From Candidatus Tepidiaquacellales bacterium UBA2330 (GTDB lineage Bacteria > Bacteroidota > Ignavibacteria > Tepidaquicellales > Tepidaquicellaceae), in assembly GCA_002344965.1 (NCBI GenBank), contig DDUU01000034.1:1-64000 (forward strand): DNA of 64,000 nt, written 5' to 3'. Made by a program: the position numbers and the translations under genes. The notes under the pieces were generated by a model. The model had not been told where the DNA came from, did not search any database, and saw only the letters and a program-made list of their open reading frames with translations. Numbering within the stretch: position 1 is the first letter of the stretch; every line of letters begins with the position of its first letter. Shown one piece after another: positions 28,211-36,316 of this stretch.

Positions 28211-28241
28211 TTGAAAGGCTTTAATTACACTTATATTTTTG
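28211..28241 (+). promoter_or_regulatory. Bacteroidota-type promoter of the 703-aa gene
   Basis: TTG at 28211-28213 and TATTTTTG at 28234-28241, 20 bases apart, fit the consensus exactly. Transcription should begin near 28248, just before the leader helix at 28256. Confidence 0.65.
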
Positions 28242-28255
28242 TAACAGTTTTTATT

Positions 28256-28367
28256 CCTGAGTGAAAAGGAGTTAAATAAATTTCAAATTCATTAAAAAGA
28301 TTTTCCCGTCACTCAGGGGCAGATAATAACTCTCTGCAATTCCTAGGCTGCAGAGAGAATAATCTGC
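28256..28367 (+). promoter_or_regulatory. Structured 5' leader, nested helices
   Basis: CCTGAGTGA (28256-28264) pairs with TCACTCAGG (28309-28317) across a 44-base AT-rich loop. Directly after, GCAGAT (28319-28324) pairs with ATCTGC (28362-28367), enclosing CTCTCTGCA (28330-28338) with TGCAGAGAG (28349-28357). The structure lies about 45 bases before the ATG at 28412 and begins about 8 bases after the predicted transcription start. Confidence 0.55.
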
Positions 28368-28411
28368 GATCAAAAATTTTTATTAATTAAAAAAAATAAA
28401 TCAAAATTAAA

Positions 28412-30523
28412 ATGAAACACTCTGCAAATTTATTTAAAACATCTTCAACCGGAATTGTTACATCAGTATTTAATTACAAATTATTTACCGTCATATACTT
28501 TGCGTTACTTTTGCTGATAATCTCAGGGTTAAAAAATAATACATATTCGCAGAATACCCGTTTGAATTATCTTGAAAGTCAAAATTCTACGGAAGTGAAA
28601 ATTCAAAATGACATAAATACGGATTCATTTTATCCTGCAGCACTTGAGGAGAAGCACAAAGCGGCAATGGAAAGCGGCAATGAAACCGAAAGCATCCGTC
28701 TTCATTCTGAAATGGAAAGTTACCTGAACAGCAAGAATCTGATAATCCCGGTTCCGGATAATGAAATCAGATTTGAAAAATACGGAAGATCAAATTCGGG
28801 AACGGACTGGCTGGTCTCTGATAATACAGTTTACAGCGGACCTGTAAAATCTCTTCCGTCTTATCACAAGCAGATCGATATGAAATGCGGGGAAGACAGC
28901 GTATTATATACGGCAGTAAATGAACAGGAAAATGCAGCGTTATATAAAGGCAAGGTCTCCTTTTATAAATCCTCTGATAACGGAAACAGCTGGAATATAT
29001 TTGCGGCAATTTACGCTTCCAATTCAGCATACATTACAAACATCAGTATGCTTGTCGAATCAAGATCAAACATGCACAAAGATTCTACCAGAATTATTTT
29101 ATTTTATACAAAAGCAGGAAGTAATAATAATGATTTGTCAACTCTTTCATTTATATCTTTCCGTGTAAACGGCACTTCGATTATTTCGGGAGAACTGGCA
29201 GCTGCCGGGGCGGGTAAGGAATTTTCTCACATCAGCTCAGTAAGTGACGGAGCGTATTACAGTAACGGAACTTACTTCGGAGTTGTCTGCACGGAATCAA
29301 ATTATGCTTATACTTCCACTCAGGGTTTTAAGATCTTTAAAACTGCAAACTGGGGATCAAGCTGGTCTTCATCATCATTTACGACAGGATACAACGACTT
29401 TTATCCAAGCGCGGATTTTTTTCAGGGTTCGCCGTCGCAGATATTTATTGCAGTGGAAAGAAGACCTGCAGCAGGACCAAAGGAACTGGTATTGCTTCGC
29501 ACGAACTGGAATTTAAGTTCGTCTTTTACTGAGCAGCAGATATCTGATGCGAATATCGAAAAGCCGTGTCTGACGATTCAAAAAAACGCAACGCCGGATA
29601 CAATGATGATTACAGCAATTAATAATGGACAGGCGGTTTATTACGGAAGCAGAACTTCCGGCACTATATGGTATGGTTATAATCTCAGCAATACATTAGC
29701 AAACAATTTTAAATTCACGCATTGTTACTCTTCGCCATACGGATCTCCTCCTTTCACTGCAATTTACTCTACGCAGGACGGCGATTCCATAAATATAAGG
29801 AGAGGAGCTGTCGGCGCACTGGGCGAGATATTTTTTAAAGTGAATGGTAATATTTCCGATCCCAATATAAATCCGGTATGCGCATTCACATTCGGACACG
29901 AAACTAATTTATCATCATTCATTTACGGAGGGGTAAATTCGCAGAATGTGTATTTTGATCAGGACGGATTCAAATGGCTGCTTATAGGAGCTTCGATACA
30001 GGGATTGTATAATCCTGCTGTAAATAAGCACAATATCGATGATACAGTTTCAGTAATATTCAGAAACAGCGTATCTCCTTATGAAATTGTAGATTCAGTT
30101 AAGACAGTTCTGGATTCGAGTTTACTTATCTGGGATTATTACGCTAAGAAGGTTAACAGGAACTACGGATATTATTTGGTTCTGAAACACAGAAACAGTA
30201 TTGAAACCTGGTCAATGTCGCCGGTTTTTATAAATTCAAGTTCTTTTTATAATTATGATTTCTCGACTTCATCCAACAAAGCATATGGTAACAATCTGAT
30301 ACAGACGGATAATTCTCCGGTTATGTATTCATTATACAGCGGTGACGTAAATCAGGACGGGACGATAGATCTGACGGACGGAAGTCTGATCGACAATGAA
30401 GCATTTAATTTTGCATCGGGATATCTTCCTGCTGATTTAAACGGTGATGGTGTGGTTGACCTTGCTGATGCAGTGTTTGCGGACAATAATTCATTTAACT
30501 TTGTAAGTAAAATTACACCTTAA
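28412..30523 (+). CDS. Secreted BNR/sialidase-like propeller protein with dockerin-like C-terminal module
   Basis: The 703-residue protein has a signal anchor region at about 24-46 after a polar N-terminus. A central domain (about 125-520) has Asp-box/BNR-like repeats (SSDNGNSWNIFAAIY, TANWGSSWSSS), suggesting a sialidase-type propeller, but no full catalytic set is evident. Residues about 525-703 are the shared C-terminal module: GLYNPAV, KHRNSIETWS, then DVNQDGTIDLTD and DLNGDGVVDLAD, ending FVSKITP. It is preceded by a structured leader and followed by a CCGCAGGC terminator. Extracellular; role unknown. Confidence 0.83.
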   Translation: MKHSANLFKTSSTGIVTSVFNYKLFTVIYFALLLLIISGLKNNTYSQNTRLNYLESQNSTEVKIQNDINTDSFYPAALEEKHKAAMESGNETESIRLHSEMESYLNSKNLIIPVPDNEIRFEKYGRSNSGTDWLVSDNTVYSGPVKSLPSYHKQIDMKCGEDSVLYTAVNEQENAALYKGKVSFYKSSDNGNSWNIFAAIYASNSAYITNISMLVESRSNMHKDSTRIILFYTKAGSNNNDLSTLSFISFRVNGTSIISGELAAAGAGKEFSHISSVSDGAYYSNGTYFGVVCTESNYAYTSTQGFKIFKTANWGSSWSSSSFTTGYNDFYPSADFFQGSPSQIFIAVERRPAAGPKELVLLRTNWNLSSSFTEQQISDANIEKPCLTIQKNATPDTMMITAINNGQAVYYGSRTSGTIWYGYNLSNTLANNFKFTHCYSSPYGSPPFTAIYSTQDGDSINIRRGAVGALGEIFFKVNGNISDPNINPVCAFTFGHETNLSSFIYGGVNSQNVYFDQDGFKWLLIGASIQGLYNPAVNKHNIDDTVSVIFRNSVSPYEIVDSVKTVLDSSLLIWDYYAKKVNRNYGYYLVLKHRNSIETWSMSPVFINSSSFYNYDFSTSSNKAYGNNLIQTDNSPVMYSLYSGDVNQDGTIDLTDGSLIDNEAFNFASGYLPADLNGDGVVDLADAVFADNNSFNFVSKITP

Positions 30524-30633
30524 CTAAACTACGGATATCAAATTTCAAATGACAAATAAAGATCCGCATATATCGAATCTCAATATAAAATTGAAATAAC
30601 GAGTTTGTTTTAAAAATAAAAATAATATTATTT

Positions 30634-30653
30634 CCGCAGGCATTAGCCTGCGG
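30634..30653. terminator. CCGCAGGC-type terminator, copy 3
   Basis: A perfect CCGCAGGC-ATTA-GCCTGCGG stem lies between the gene ending at 30523 and the convergent DUF899 pseudogene. Confidence 0.78.
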
Positions 30654-30670
30654 TAATTTATTTTAGAACC

Positions 30671-31366
30671 TCAATATTTATCATGATGCTTCACCCACTC
30701 CATTCCGTAAGAAAGTGCGCTTTCATCTCTTCCTTTCGGCACAACGTCAAGAAGTCTGTAAGTGCCGACAAATGTTTCAAGCTCTCTGCCGTAACACGAA
30801 TAAGTATGAAAAATATTTCCCTCTTCATCTTTATAAAACACGCTTAATCCGGGCAACTGATTTTCTTTGCCGGAAGATTTGATTTCTTTGTAGTTGTATT
30901 CTGAAACTTCATCAGGTTTAGTAGTTACATGAAAATCAAAGTTGAAATTATTATTTAAAGACGAGACCCATTCCGTTGTCCATTTCATTCTCTTTTTAAA
31001 TGCCTCCAGCTTTTCGGGATCATTTCTCGATACAAAAACCAGATTAGTATCTCGCTGTAATAAATGAATAACCGATCTCTCGAAATTATCAGCCAGAAAC
31101 GAACAGCTCTTGCAGCCCTGATCACCGTAATCCTGTCCGAACATAAAATGATAAACAATGAGCTGACTTTTTCCGCCAAAAAGTTCACTGAGTTTTTTCT
31201 TGCCTGTCAATGTGTCAAACACATAATCCTCATCTGTTTTTACTCTCGGCAGCGAAAGCCTTTCTTCCGTAAGTTTATCTCTTAATTTTGTAAACTCTTT
31301 TTCCTTTTTTAACAGCTCTATCCTTTCTCTTTTCCACTCTTCTTATGAAACGGTTTTTGTATTCAT
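30671..31366 (-). pseudogene. DUF899 thioredoxin-like protein gene with early in-frame stop
   Basis: From ATG 31366 the frame reads seven codons, then TAA at 31345-31343, and continues without shift as EEWKRERIELLKKEKEFT and DKLTEERLSLPRV into the DUF899 body (YVFDTLTGKKKLSELF, FMFGQDYGDQGCKSCSF). The family normally has exactly this N-terminal helix, so the stop interrupts an otherwise intact gene of about 231 codons. A shortened protein could start at ATG 31222 (183 residues), losing the first helix. It may be a recent nonsense mutation or a sequence error. DUF899 proteins are thioredoxin-fold proteins of unknown function. Confidence 0.75.
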
Positions 31367-31849
31367 AAATTTAAAAAATACAGGTTTATAAAATAAATTA
31401 AAATTAGTTTGATATGACGGAATTAATTTTTTAAATAAATTTCCGGTATGCTCTTTAAAAAAAATGTTTATCAATTTATTAAAAGAAGTTTTAAATTTAA
31501 AGTCTCAGAATGAAAAATATAAATTATCCCCTTAAAAAGTCTGCTTTAATGAAATATTATCTTTTCTTTGTGTAATCTTTTTTAAATGCTTCCTGTGATT
31601 TTGTCATCCAGTTTCGAGTTATTACGTGACAATGATTAACCTGTCATAAAAATTGTAATTTTCTTGAGTTTACAGGATTTGGATTGGATCATTTCAGCGA
31701 AAAAAGTTCAGTATATAATGTAACTGAAGACTAATAATAAAATATATGATTTAAAAAAAAACGCAGAATACGGATAAAAAAACAAAGTTTTATTAAAGAA
31801 TTATGAAAAACAGGGCATATAACTGCCTAAGAATGCAATTAATTTTATT
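31367..31849. other. AT-rich intergenic region
   Basis: About 480 bases between the divergent DUF899 gene and the promoter at 31850. No open frame with family-like features, no RNA gene and no repeat was recognised. Confidence 0.45.
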
Positions 31850-31879
31850 TTGTTTTTAGATGCAAACAATCTAATTTTA
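31850..31879 (+). promoter_or_regulatory. Bacteroidota-type promoter of the 810-aa gene
   Basis: TTG at 31850-31852 and TAATTTTA at 31872-31879 with a 19-base spacer; the -7 box has one mismatch to TAnnTTTG. Confidence 0.5.
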
Positions 31880-31896
31880 CGCAATTCGAAAAAATC

Positions 31897-32014
31897 ATCA
31901 TCCCTATCCCGGTTTTTTCATTTCATATATTTGTCCATCTAATCAGGGATGATAGCAGGATTGGCTGCATCTCTGAAAAAACTAAGCAGTTCAAACCGGA
32001 ATTGCATCAGAGAT
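31897..32014 (+). promoter_or_regulatory. Structured 5' leader with interleaved helices
   Basis: Three helices are visible: ATCATCCCT (31897-31905) with AGGGATGAT (31945-31953); CCGGTTT (31909-31915) with AAACCGG (31993-31999); and ATCTCTGA (31969-31976) with TCAGAGAT (32007-32014). The 5' arm of the second lies in the loop of the first, and the 3' arm of the second lies in the loop of the third, so the pairings interlock as a chain of pseudoknots. The leader begins about 11 bases after the predicted transcription start. Confidence 0.5.
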
Positions 32015-32053
32015 AATATTTTAAAAAATTATTTAAACTAAAAATCATACAAT

Positions 32054-34486
32054 ATGAAAAAAGCATTTTTAATTTTCGTTGCTGCAACAATGTTTACAGT
32101 AATATCACTGGATTCACATGCTCAGATATTCTGGAATAATTCGGCAGTGTTTGCAGGAAATTCAAGCAGCTATATGTCAGTACCAAATTCGACGTCTCTT
32201 AATATAACCGGAAGTTTTTCCGTCGAAGCATGGGTAAATCCCGGTTCACTTTCCGGCAGTTCAAAGGGAATTATTTCAAAAGGCGGGACACTCGGGACAA
32301 GTTTAAGATTAGGTGTCAGAATATTGACAAGCGGCAGAATATCTTTATTAACTAACGGATCTCAAAGAATATTAAGCAGAAATTCTTCAGCAATACAGCC
32401 CGGTAACTGGACTCATATTTCATGCACTTTCAATTCTGAGACAGATACTTTCAAAATTTACATTAACGGTGCTCTTGATACTTCGGCATTTGCCGCAGGA
32501 GTTGAGCCGCAGACAAATTCCGATTCATTGTTTGTTGGAATCAGCGGTAACACGACACCGTTTAACGGAAAACTTGATGAAGTAAGATTATGGAATTCAG
32601 AATTAACGTCAAATCAGATTTCGTCAAATATGAGAACTTCATTAGGCGCATCCGGCGGCGTATATTCAGGTTTAGTTTTATCACTGACTTTTCAGAGAGA
32701 ATTTTCTTCCGGATTATCCTCAATGGATTTTTCTGATTTTAATAACCACGGTAATTTCAGGAATGTAAGCGGTTCGTTAAATTCTATCTCTGAAGTTTCA
32801 GTGATCGGTTACAATCCTGAAAACACTATTACTTTAAACAACTGTATATATTTTCCCGGAAGTACAGACTCTTATATGTCAGGTAAAGATACAGCTGCTT
32901 TAAATCCGCAAAACGGGATTACGCTTGAATGCTGGATTTATCCTCTTGATATTACAACAGGACGGATTTTTACAAAAGGCAATGCTTATACTTTTAATTA
33001 TACACCTGCAGGTTTAACTGCAGCAATAAACGGAACTATATTATCAGCAAATGCACAAATACCATTCAGGAAATGGTCGCATATTGCTTTTACTTATAAT
33101 TCAGACGGCAGATTTAAATTTTTAATAAACGGATTACTTGTAAAATCAGGATTACACAGTCTCGGAACTATCAACGTCAATACAGATTCACTTTATATCG
33201 GCGGCGGACCCGGGGGTATTTCAGAATTTTTCGGTTACATAGATGAAGTCAGAATTACGAATAAAAGCAAATCAATTTCCGATATACAAAAATTTGTTTA
33301 TGCATCTTTGAATAAAAATTTAGATCCGAATGTTATTGACAACAATATAAACTACAGTTTTGACGGAAATACTTTTGACAATAATGACAACGGCGGACCA
33401 AAACTGAAATTCAGAGAAAATGCTGCATTCAGCAATCCCGGGAGAGTAACAAAAATTCCCGTAGCACCTTTAAATCAGTTTAATGAAAATTTGTTTTCAA
33501 ATGGATTTAATATTAATCAGCCGGTAAGATTTATCAGTGATATGAAAATTCTCAGAGATTCACAGATAGTGAATATTAATACCAGCATAAACAATATAAA
33601 ATTATTCATCGGATTAAATCATACAAAACTCACAGATCTGGAAATTTCACTTGTTTCACCTCACGGTGATTCTATAACTGTTTTTAACAACAGGAGTACA
33701 AACTCATCCGACAATAATCTGATAACCATATTTGATGACTTTGCTGACAGCTCTCTGCTAAGTAACAGATATGCCTCATTTTATTGTAAAGTAAAACCTG
33801 AAAACAATATGAATAATGTTTTTATGAATAAGAACGCTCAGGGGAAATGGCATTTGGTGATCAAAGATGAAGCTGCATTAGATTCCGGAATATTGTATGC
33901 CTGGGGATTAAATTTCAATGATGCAGATGTTAAAAATATTGATCTTTCTGCTTATAATTTAATTCAGGGATTTTATGAACCAAACTCAAACTTACAAACT
34001 CCGGACACATTGACGGTAAATGTCAGAAGTTCATCATTCCCTTTTAATATTGTCAGTACTGCAAAGACACAAATGAAATCTGACGGAGAATGTCTGTTCA
34101 GCTTTATTCCGAACGTTTCAATCATAAACGGAGATAATTACATTATAGAACTTTCTCACAGAAATTCAATTAATACATGGAGTACCGGAATTAGTTTTAA
34201 CTTCAGTGAAGCAATTCTAAATATCAGAGATTCAAATACATTGGTAACAGGATTAAATCTTATGCAAGTGGATGCATCCCCGGTAAGACATGCAATGTAC
34301 GGTGGCGATGTGAACAAAGACGGAATTGTTGATGTAAGTGACGCTTTGCTTATTGAAAATGACGCGTTAAATTTTGCTTCAGGATATATAGTTACGGATC
34401 TGACGGGAGATAATTTTACTGATGCAAGCGATGCGGCGATTGCTGATAACAACAGTGCGAATTTTATATCGGTGATATTGCCGTGA
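32054..34486 (+). CDS. Secreted double-LamG protein with proprotein-convertase P domain and divergent dockerin-like module
   Basis: The 810-residue protein has a signal peptide (about 1-23, ending SHAQ). Two LamG/concanavalin-like domains follow (about 30-215 and 265-420; SFSVEAWVNPGS and ITLECWIYPLD). Residues about 495-635 match the proprotein convertase P domain (LTDLEISLVSPHGD, then GKWHLVIKDEAALDSG). The C-terminal module (about 640-810) is the most divergent of the seven: the first loop is DVNKDGIVDVSD, but the second, DLTGDNFTDASD, lacks the usual DG, and the end reads FISVILP. It is convergent with the paralogue B gene, only 38 bases away. Confidence 0.85.
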   Translation: MKKAFLIFVAATMFTVISLDSHAQIFWNNSAVFAGNSSSYMSVPNSTSLNITGSFSVEAWVNPGSLSGSSKGIISKGGTLGTSLRLGVRILTSGRISLLTNGSQRILSRNSSAIQPGNWTHISCTFNSETDTFKIYINGALDTSAFAAGVEPQTNSDSLFVGISGNTTPFNGKLDEVRLWNSELTSNQISSNMRTSLGASGGVYSGLVLSLTFQREFSSGLSSMDFSDFNNHGNFRNVSGSLNSISEVSVIGYNPENTITLNNCIYFPGSTDSYMSGKDTAALNPQNGITLECWIYPLDITTGRIFTKGNAYTFNYTPAGLTAAINGTILSANAQIPFRKWSHIAFTYNSDGRFKFLINGLLVKSGLHSLGTINVNTDSLYIGGGPGGISEFFGYIDEVRITNKSKSISDIQKFVYASLNKNLDPNVIDNNINYSFDGNTFDNNDNGGPKLKFRENAAFSNPGRVTKIPVAPLNQFNENLFSNGFNINQPVRFISDMKILRDSQIVNINTSINNIKLFIGLNHTKLTDLEISLVSPHGDSITVFNNRSTNSSDNNLITIFDDFADSSLLSNRYASFYCKVKPENNMNNVFMNKNAQGKWHLVIKDEAALDSGILYAWGLNFNDADVKNIDLSAYNLIQGFYEPNSNLQTPDTLTVNVRSSSFPFNIVSTAKTQMKSDGECLFSFIPNVSIINGDNYIIELSHRNSINTWSTGISFNFSEAILNIRDSNTLVTGLNLMQVDASPVRHAMYGGDVNKDGIVDVSDALLIENDALNFASGYIVTDLTGDNFTDASDAAIADNNSANFISVILP

Positions 34487-34524
34487 GAATTCTATTTTTA
34501 AAAAAAGTCTGTGAATCTTTATAA

Positions 34525-35964
34525 TTAAGCTTTTAGATTATCCAGTTTTTCTCTTATCCAGACTTTGTTTATAAACATATGTTTATTAAGAAAATTTTTT
34601 ATGAATAAATTTATTTCAAATTCATCTTTTGTATTTCTTAGAGCTGTGAGTTTTTTTACTGCCCGGTAAAAATTAAAATAATACGGGTGTTTATTTTTAG
34701 TTATCAGCTTATTATTGTTGAGGAAATGCCGGAATGATTCAATTGATGAAAGCAGAGCTTCGTCATAATTCATCTCGTAAAAAATAACTATCTGAAATAC
34801 TTTCAGATCAAGTTTTGAATACAGATCGGGAAAATTAACTTTGCTTAATTGTTCAAGCGCATTATTATAGTTTTTCATATAAAATTCATACATTGCGCTG
34901 CAATAATAGTATGAATTGTTTCTGCTTTCCCCGCTTAAGTAAACAGCGTAATCTACTATAAACATCTTTGCAAACGAAACATCCTTCATTATCAGCGCCA
35001 TGGAAACAACGGTCTTGTAGTAAACAAAGGTCATGTATCCGTTAATGTTGAATGTCTTTTGTTCAATTTCCTTTTTTAATAACTCAAATTTTTCCTTTCT
35101 GAATGATTCTGCCCCTTCCGAAATTTTTCTAGATGCAAAGTTTCCCAGATTAATAAGTATTTCTTCTTTATCACTTTTATTAAATGAATTAAGATTTTTA
35201 TAGAACAAATTTTTAGCGCGGAAATATGCATCTTCATTTGCAGTATCTTTCAGCAGTATAACTATCAGATAATATATTTCTATTACAGGATATTTTCTGA
35301 TTATCTTCATTTCGATCGTGTTGTAAATATTCTCAAGAAATGTAGTGTCATAATCCCTGTTGTAAAGAATTTTTATATTCAGAATTATAATGTATGTCTT
35401 CAGAGTTCTTATGTAAAAGTAATTTGTAAAGCATTCGATCGAATTTGTAAATTCCAGTTTATCAAGTTTTTTATCTATAATACCCGAATTATTTATCTGT
35501 AAAAAAGACTTTTTCATCTCGAAAAAATTATGTTCAAAATAAAATCTGTCTTCCGCCAAAGGTGTGTTTTCATAAAGTGATCTGAGAGATCTCTCAATAA
35601 AGCTCTCACCGTTCTTAAAATAATTTCTTTTGAACATTGTTTTGATCCGTATCAGATTGCTCTCAGGATTGTTTTCTTCAAAATTTCTCTGAACCAAAAA
35701 ATCGAATGCAAGTTCATTCAAACGAGATATAATTACTCTTATTGAACTGTCGTTATAATTCTTCCCGGGAAATACAGCAGTGAACAGATGTTTTTTTGTA
35801 AAATTAACGTCATCAAAAGCAGGGTAAAATTTAATGATCACGCGGAATAATTTAATGACTGCTTTTCGTCTGTTAAAGTAAGGCGAGCTGATGTAGTCTG
35901 CGAACAACTGAATTTCTTCTTTGGTAAAGGATTTCAGCAAAGCGGTTAAGCTGTGTCTTTTCAT
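34525..35964 (-). CDS. SP(Y/F)F-motif helical protein, paralogue B, unknown function
   Basis: The 479-residue, helix-rich cytoplasmic protein has the family N-terminus LTALLKSFTKEEI, then ADYISSPYFNRRKAV and IIKFYPAFDD, and ends near WIREKLDNLK. It is clearly homologous to paralogues A and C but more divergent than those two are from each other. Its body is rich in Phe, Tyr and Asn and has TPR-like helix spacing, without a catalytic motif. It is divergently transcribed from the SBBP-repeat gene at 36317, the same arrangement seen for A and C. Function unknown; a regulatory or chaperone role for the neighbouring surface protein is speculation. Confidence 0.68.
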   Translation of the reverse strand: MKRHSLTALLKSFTKEEIQLFADYISSPYFNRRKAVIKLFRVIIKFYPAFDDVNFTKKHLFTAVFPGKNYNDSSIRVIISRLNELAFDFLVQRNFEENNPESNLIRIKTMFKRNYFKNGESFIERSLRSLYENTPLAEDRFYFEHNFFEMKKSFLQINNSGIIDKKLDKLEFTNSIECFTNYFYIRTLKTYIIILNIKILYNRDYDTTFLENIYNTIEMKIIRKYPVIEIYYLIVILLKDTANEDAYFRAKNLFYKNLNSFNKSDKEEILINLGNFASRKISEGAESFRKEKFELLKKEIEQKTFNINGYMTFVYYKTVVSMALIMKDVSFAKMFIVDYAVYLSGESRNNSYYYCSAMYEFYMKNYNNALEQLSKVNFPDLYSKLDLKVFQIVIFYEMNYDEALLSSIESFRHFLNNNKLITKNKHPYYFNFYRAVKKLTALRNTKDEFEINLFIKNFLNKHMFINKVWIREKLDNLKA

Positions 35965-36161
35965 AAATTCAATGTCTTTATGTAAAATAAATATGCTTAA
36001 AATTATTTTAATTTCTTATTCAAAATTTTAAGTCGCAATTTATGTTTATAAATCTTTCTTCTAAAAAAATCCTGCAATATGAATGACTAAAAATATTTCA
36101 CTGCTGATCAGGAGTTTGATTATTGCATTACCCGCCGTGTAGCATTTTTAAAAAAGTTTAC
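35965..36161. other. AT-rich divergent intergenic region
   Basis: This lies between the paralogue B gene and the promoter of the SBBP-repeat gene. No gene or repeat was recognised. Confidence 0.4.
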
Positions 36162-36193
36162 TTGCAAAATTATATTCAGTAACTCTATTTTTA
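36162..36193 (+). promoter_or_regulatory. Bacteroidota-type promoter of the 1,058-aa gene
   Basis: TTG at 36162-36164 and TATTTTTA at 36186-36193, spacer 21 bases; one mismatch in the -7 box. The expected transcription start near 36200 is just ahead of the leader pseudoknot. Confidence 0.5.
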
Positions 36194-36204
36194 TTCAGAT
36201 ACAG

Positions 36205-36300
36205 CTGAGAGCATATATTAAGAATTTAATTTCACTTCATAAGTCCGGACTAAAGTATAATATGCTCTCAGACAAGTTATGCTGAGTCCGGTTATGAAGT
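36205..36300 (+). promoter_or_regulatory. 5' leader with predicted H-type pseudoknot
   Basis: CTGAGAGCATAT (36205-36216) pairs perfectly with ATATGCTCTCAG (36260-36271). ACTTCATAA-GT-CCGGACT (36234-36251) pairs with AGTCCGGTTATGAAGT (36285-36300), 16 pairs with a 2-base bulge. The order of arms is A-B-A'-B', so both helices together form a pseudoknot. It ends 16 bases before the ATG at 36317, close enough to affect ribosome access. Confidence 0.6.
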
Positions 36301-36316
36301 TTTTATTATAAAAACT

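Noticed and set aside
28256..28367. A known riboswitch class
   Set aside because: No known consensus (for example cobalamin, TPP, c-di-GMP or SAM) was recognised in this or the other two leaders.
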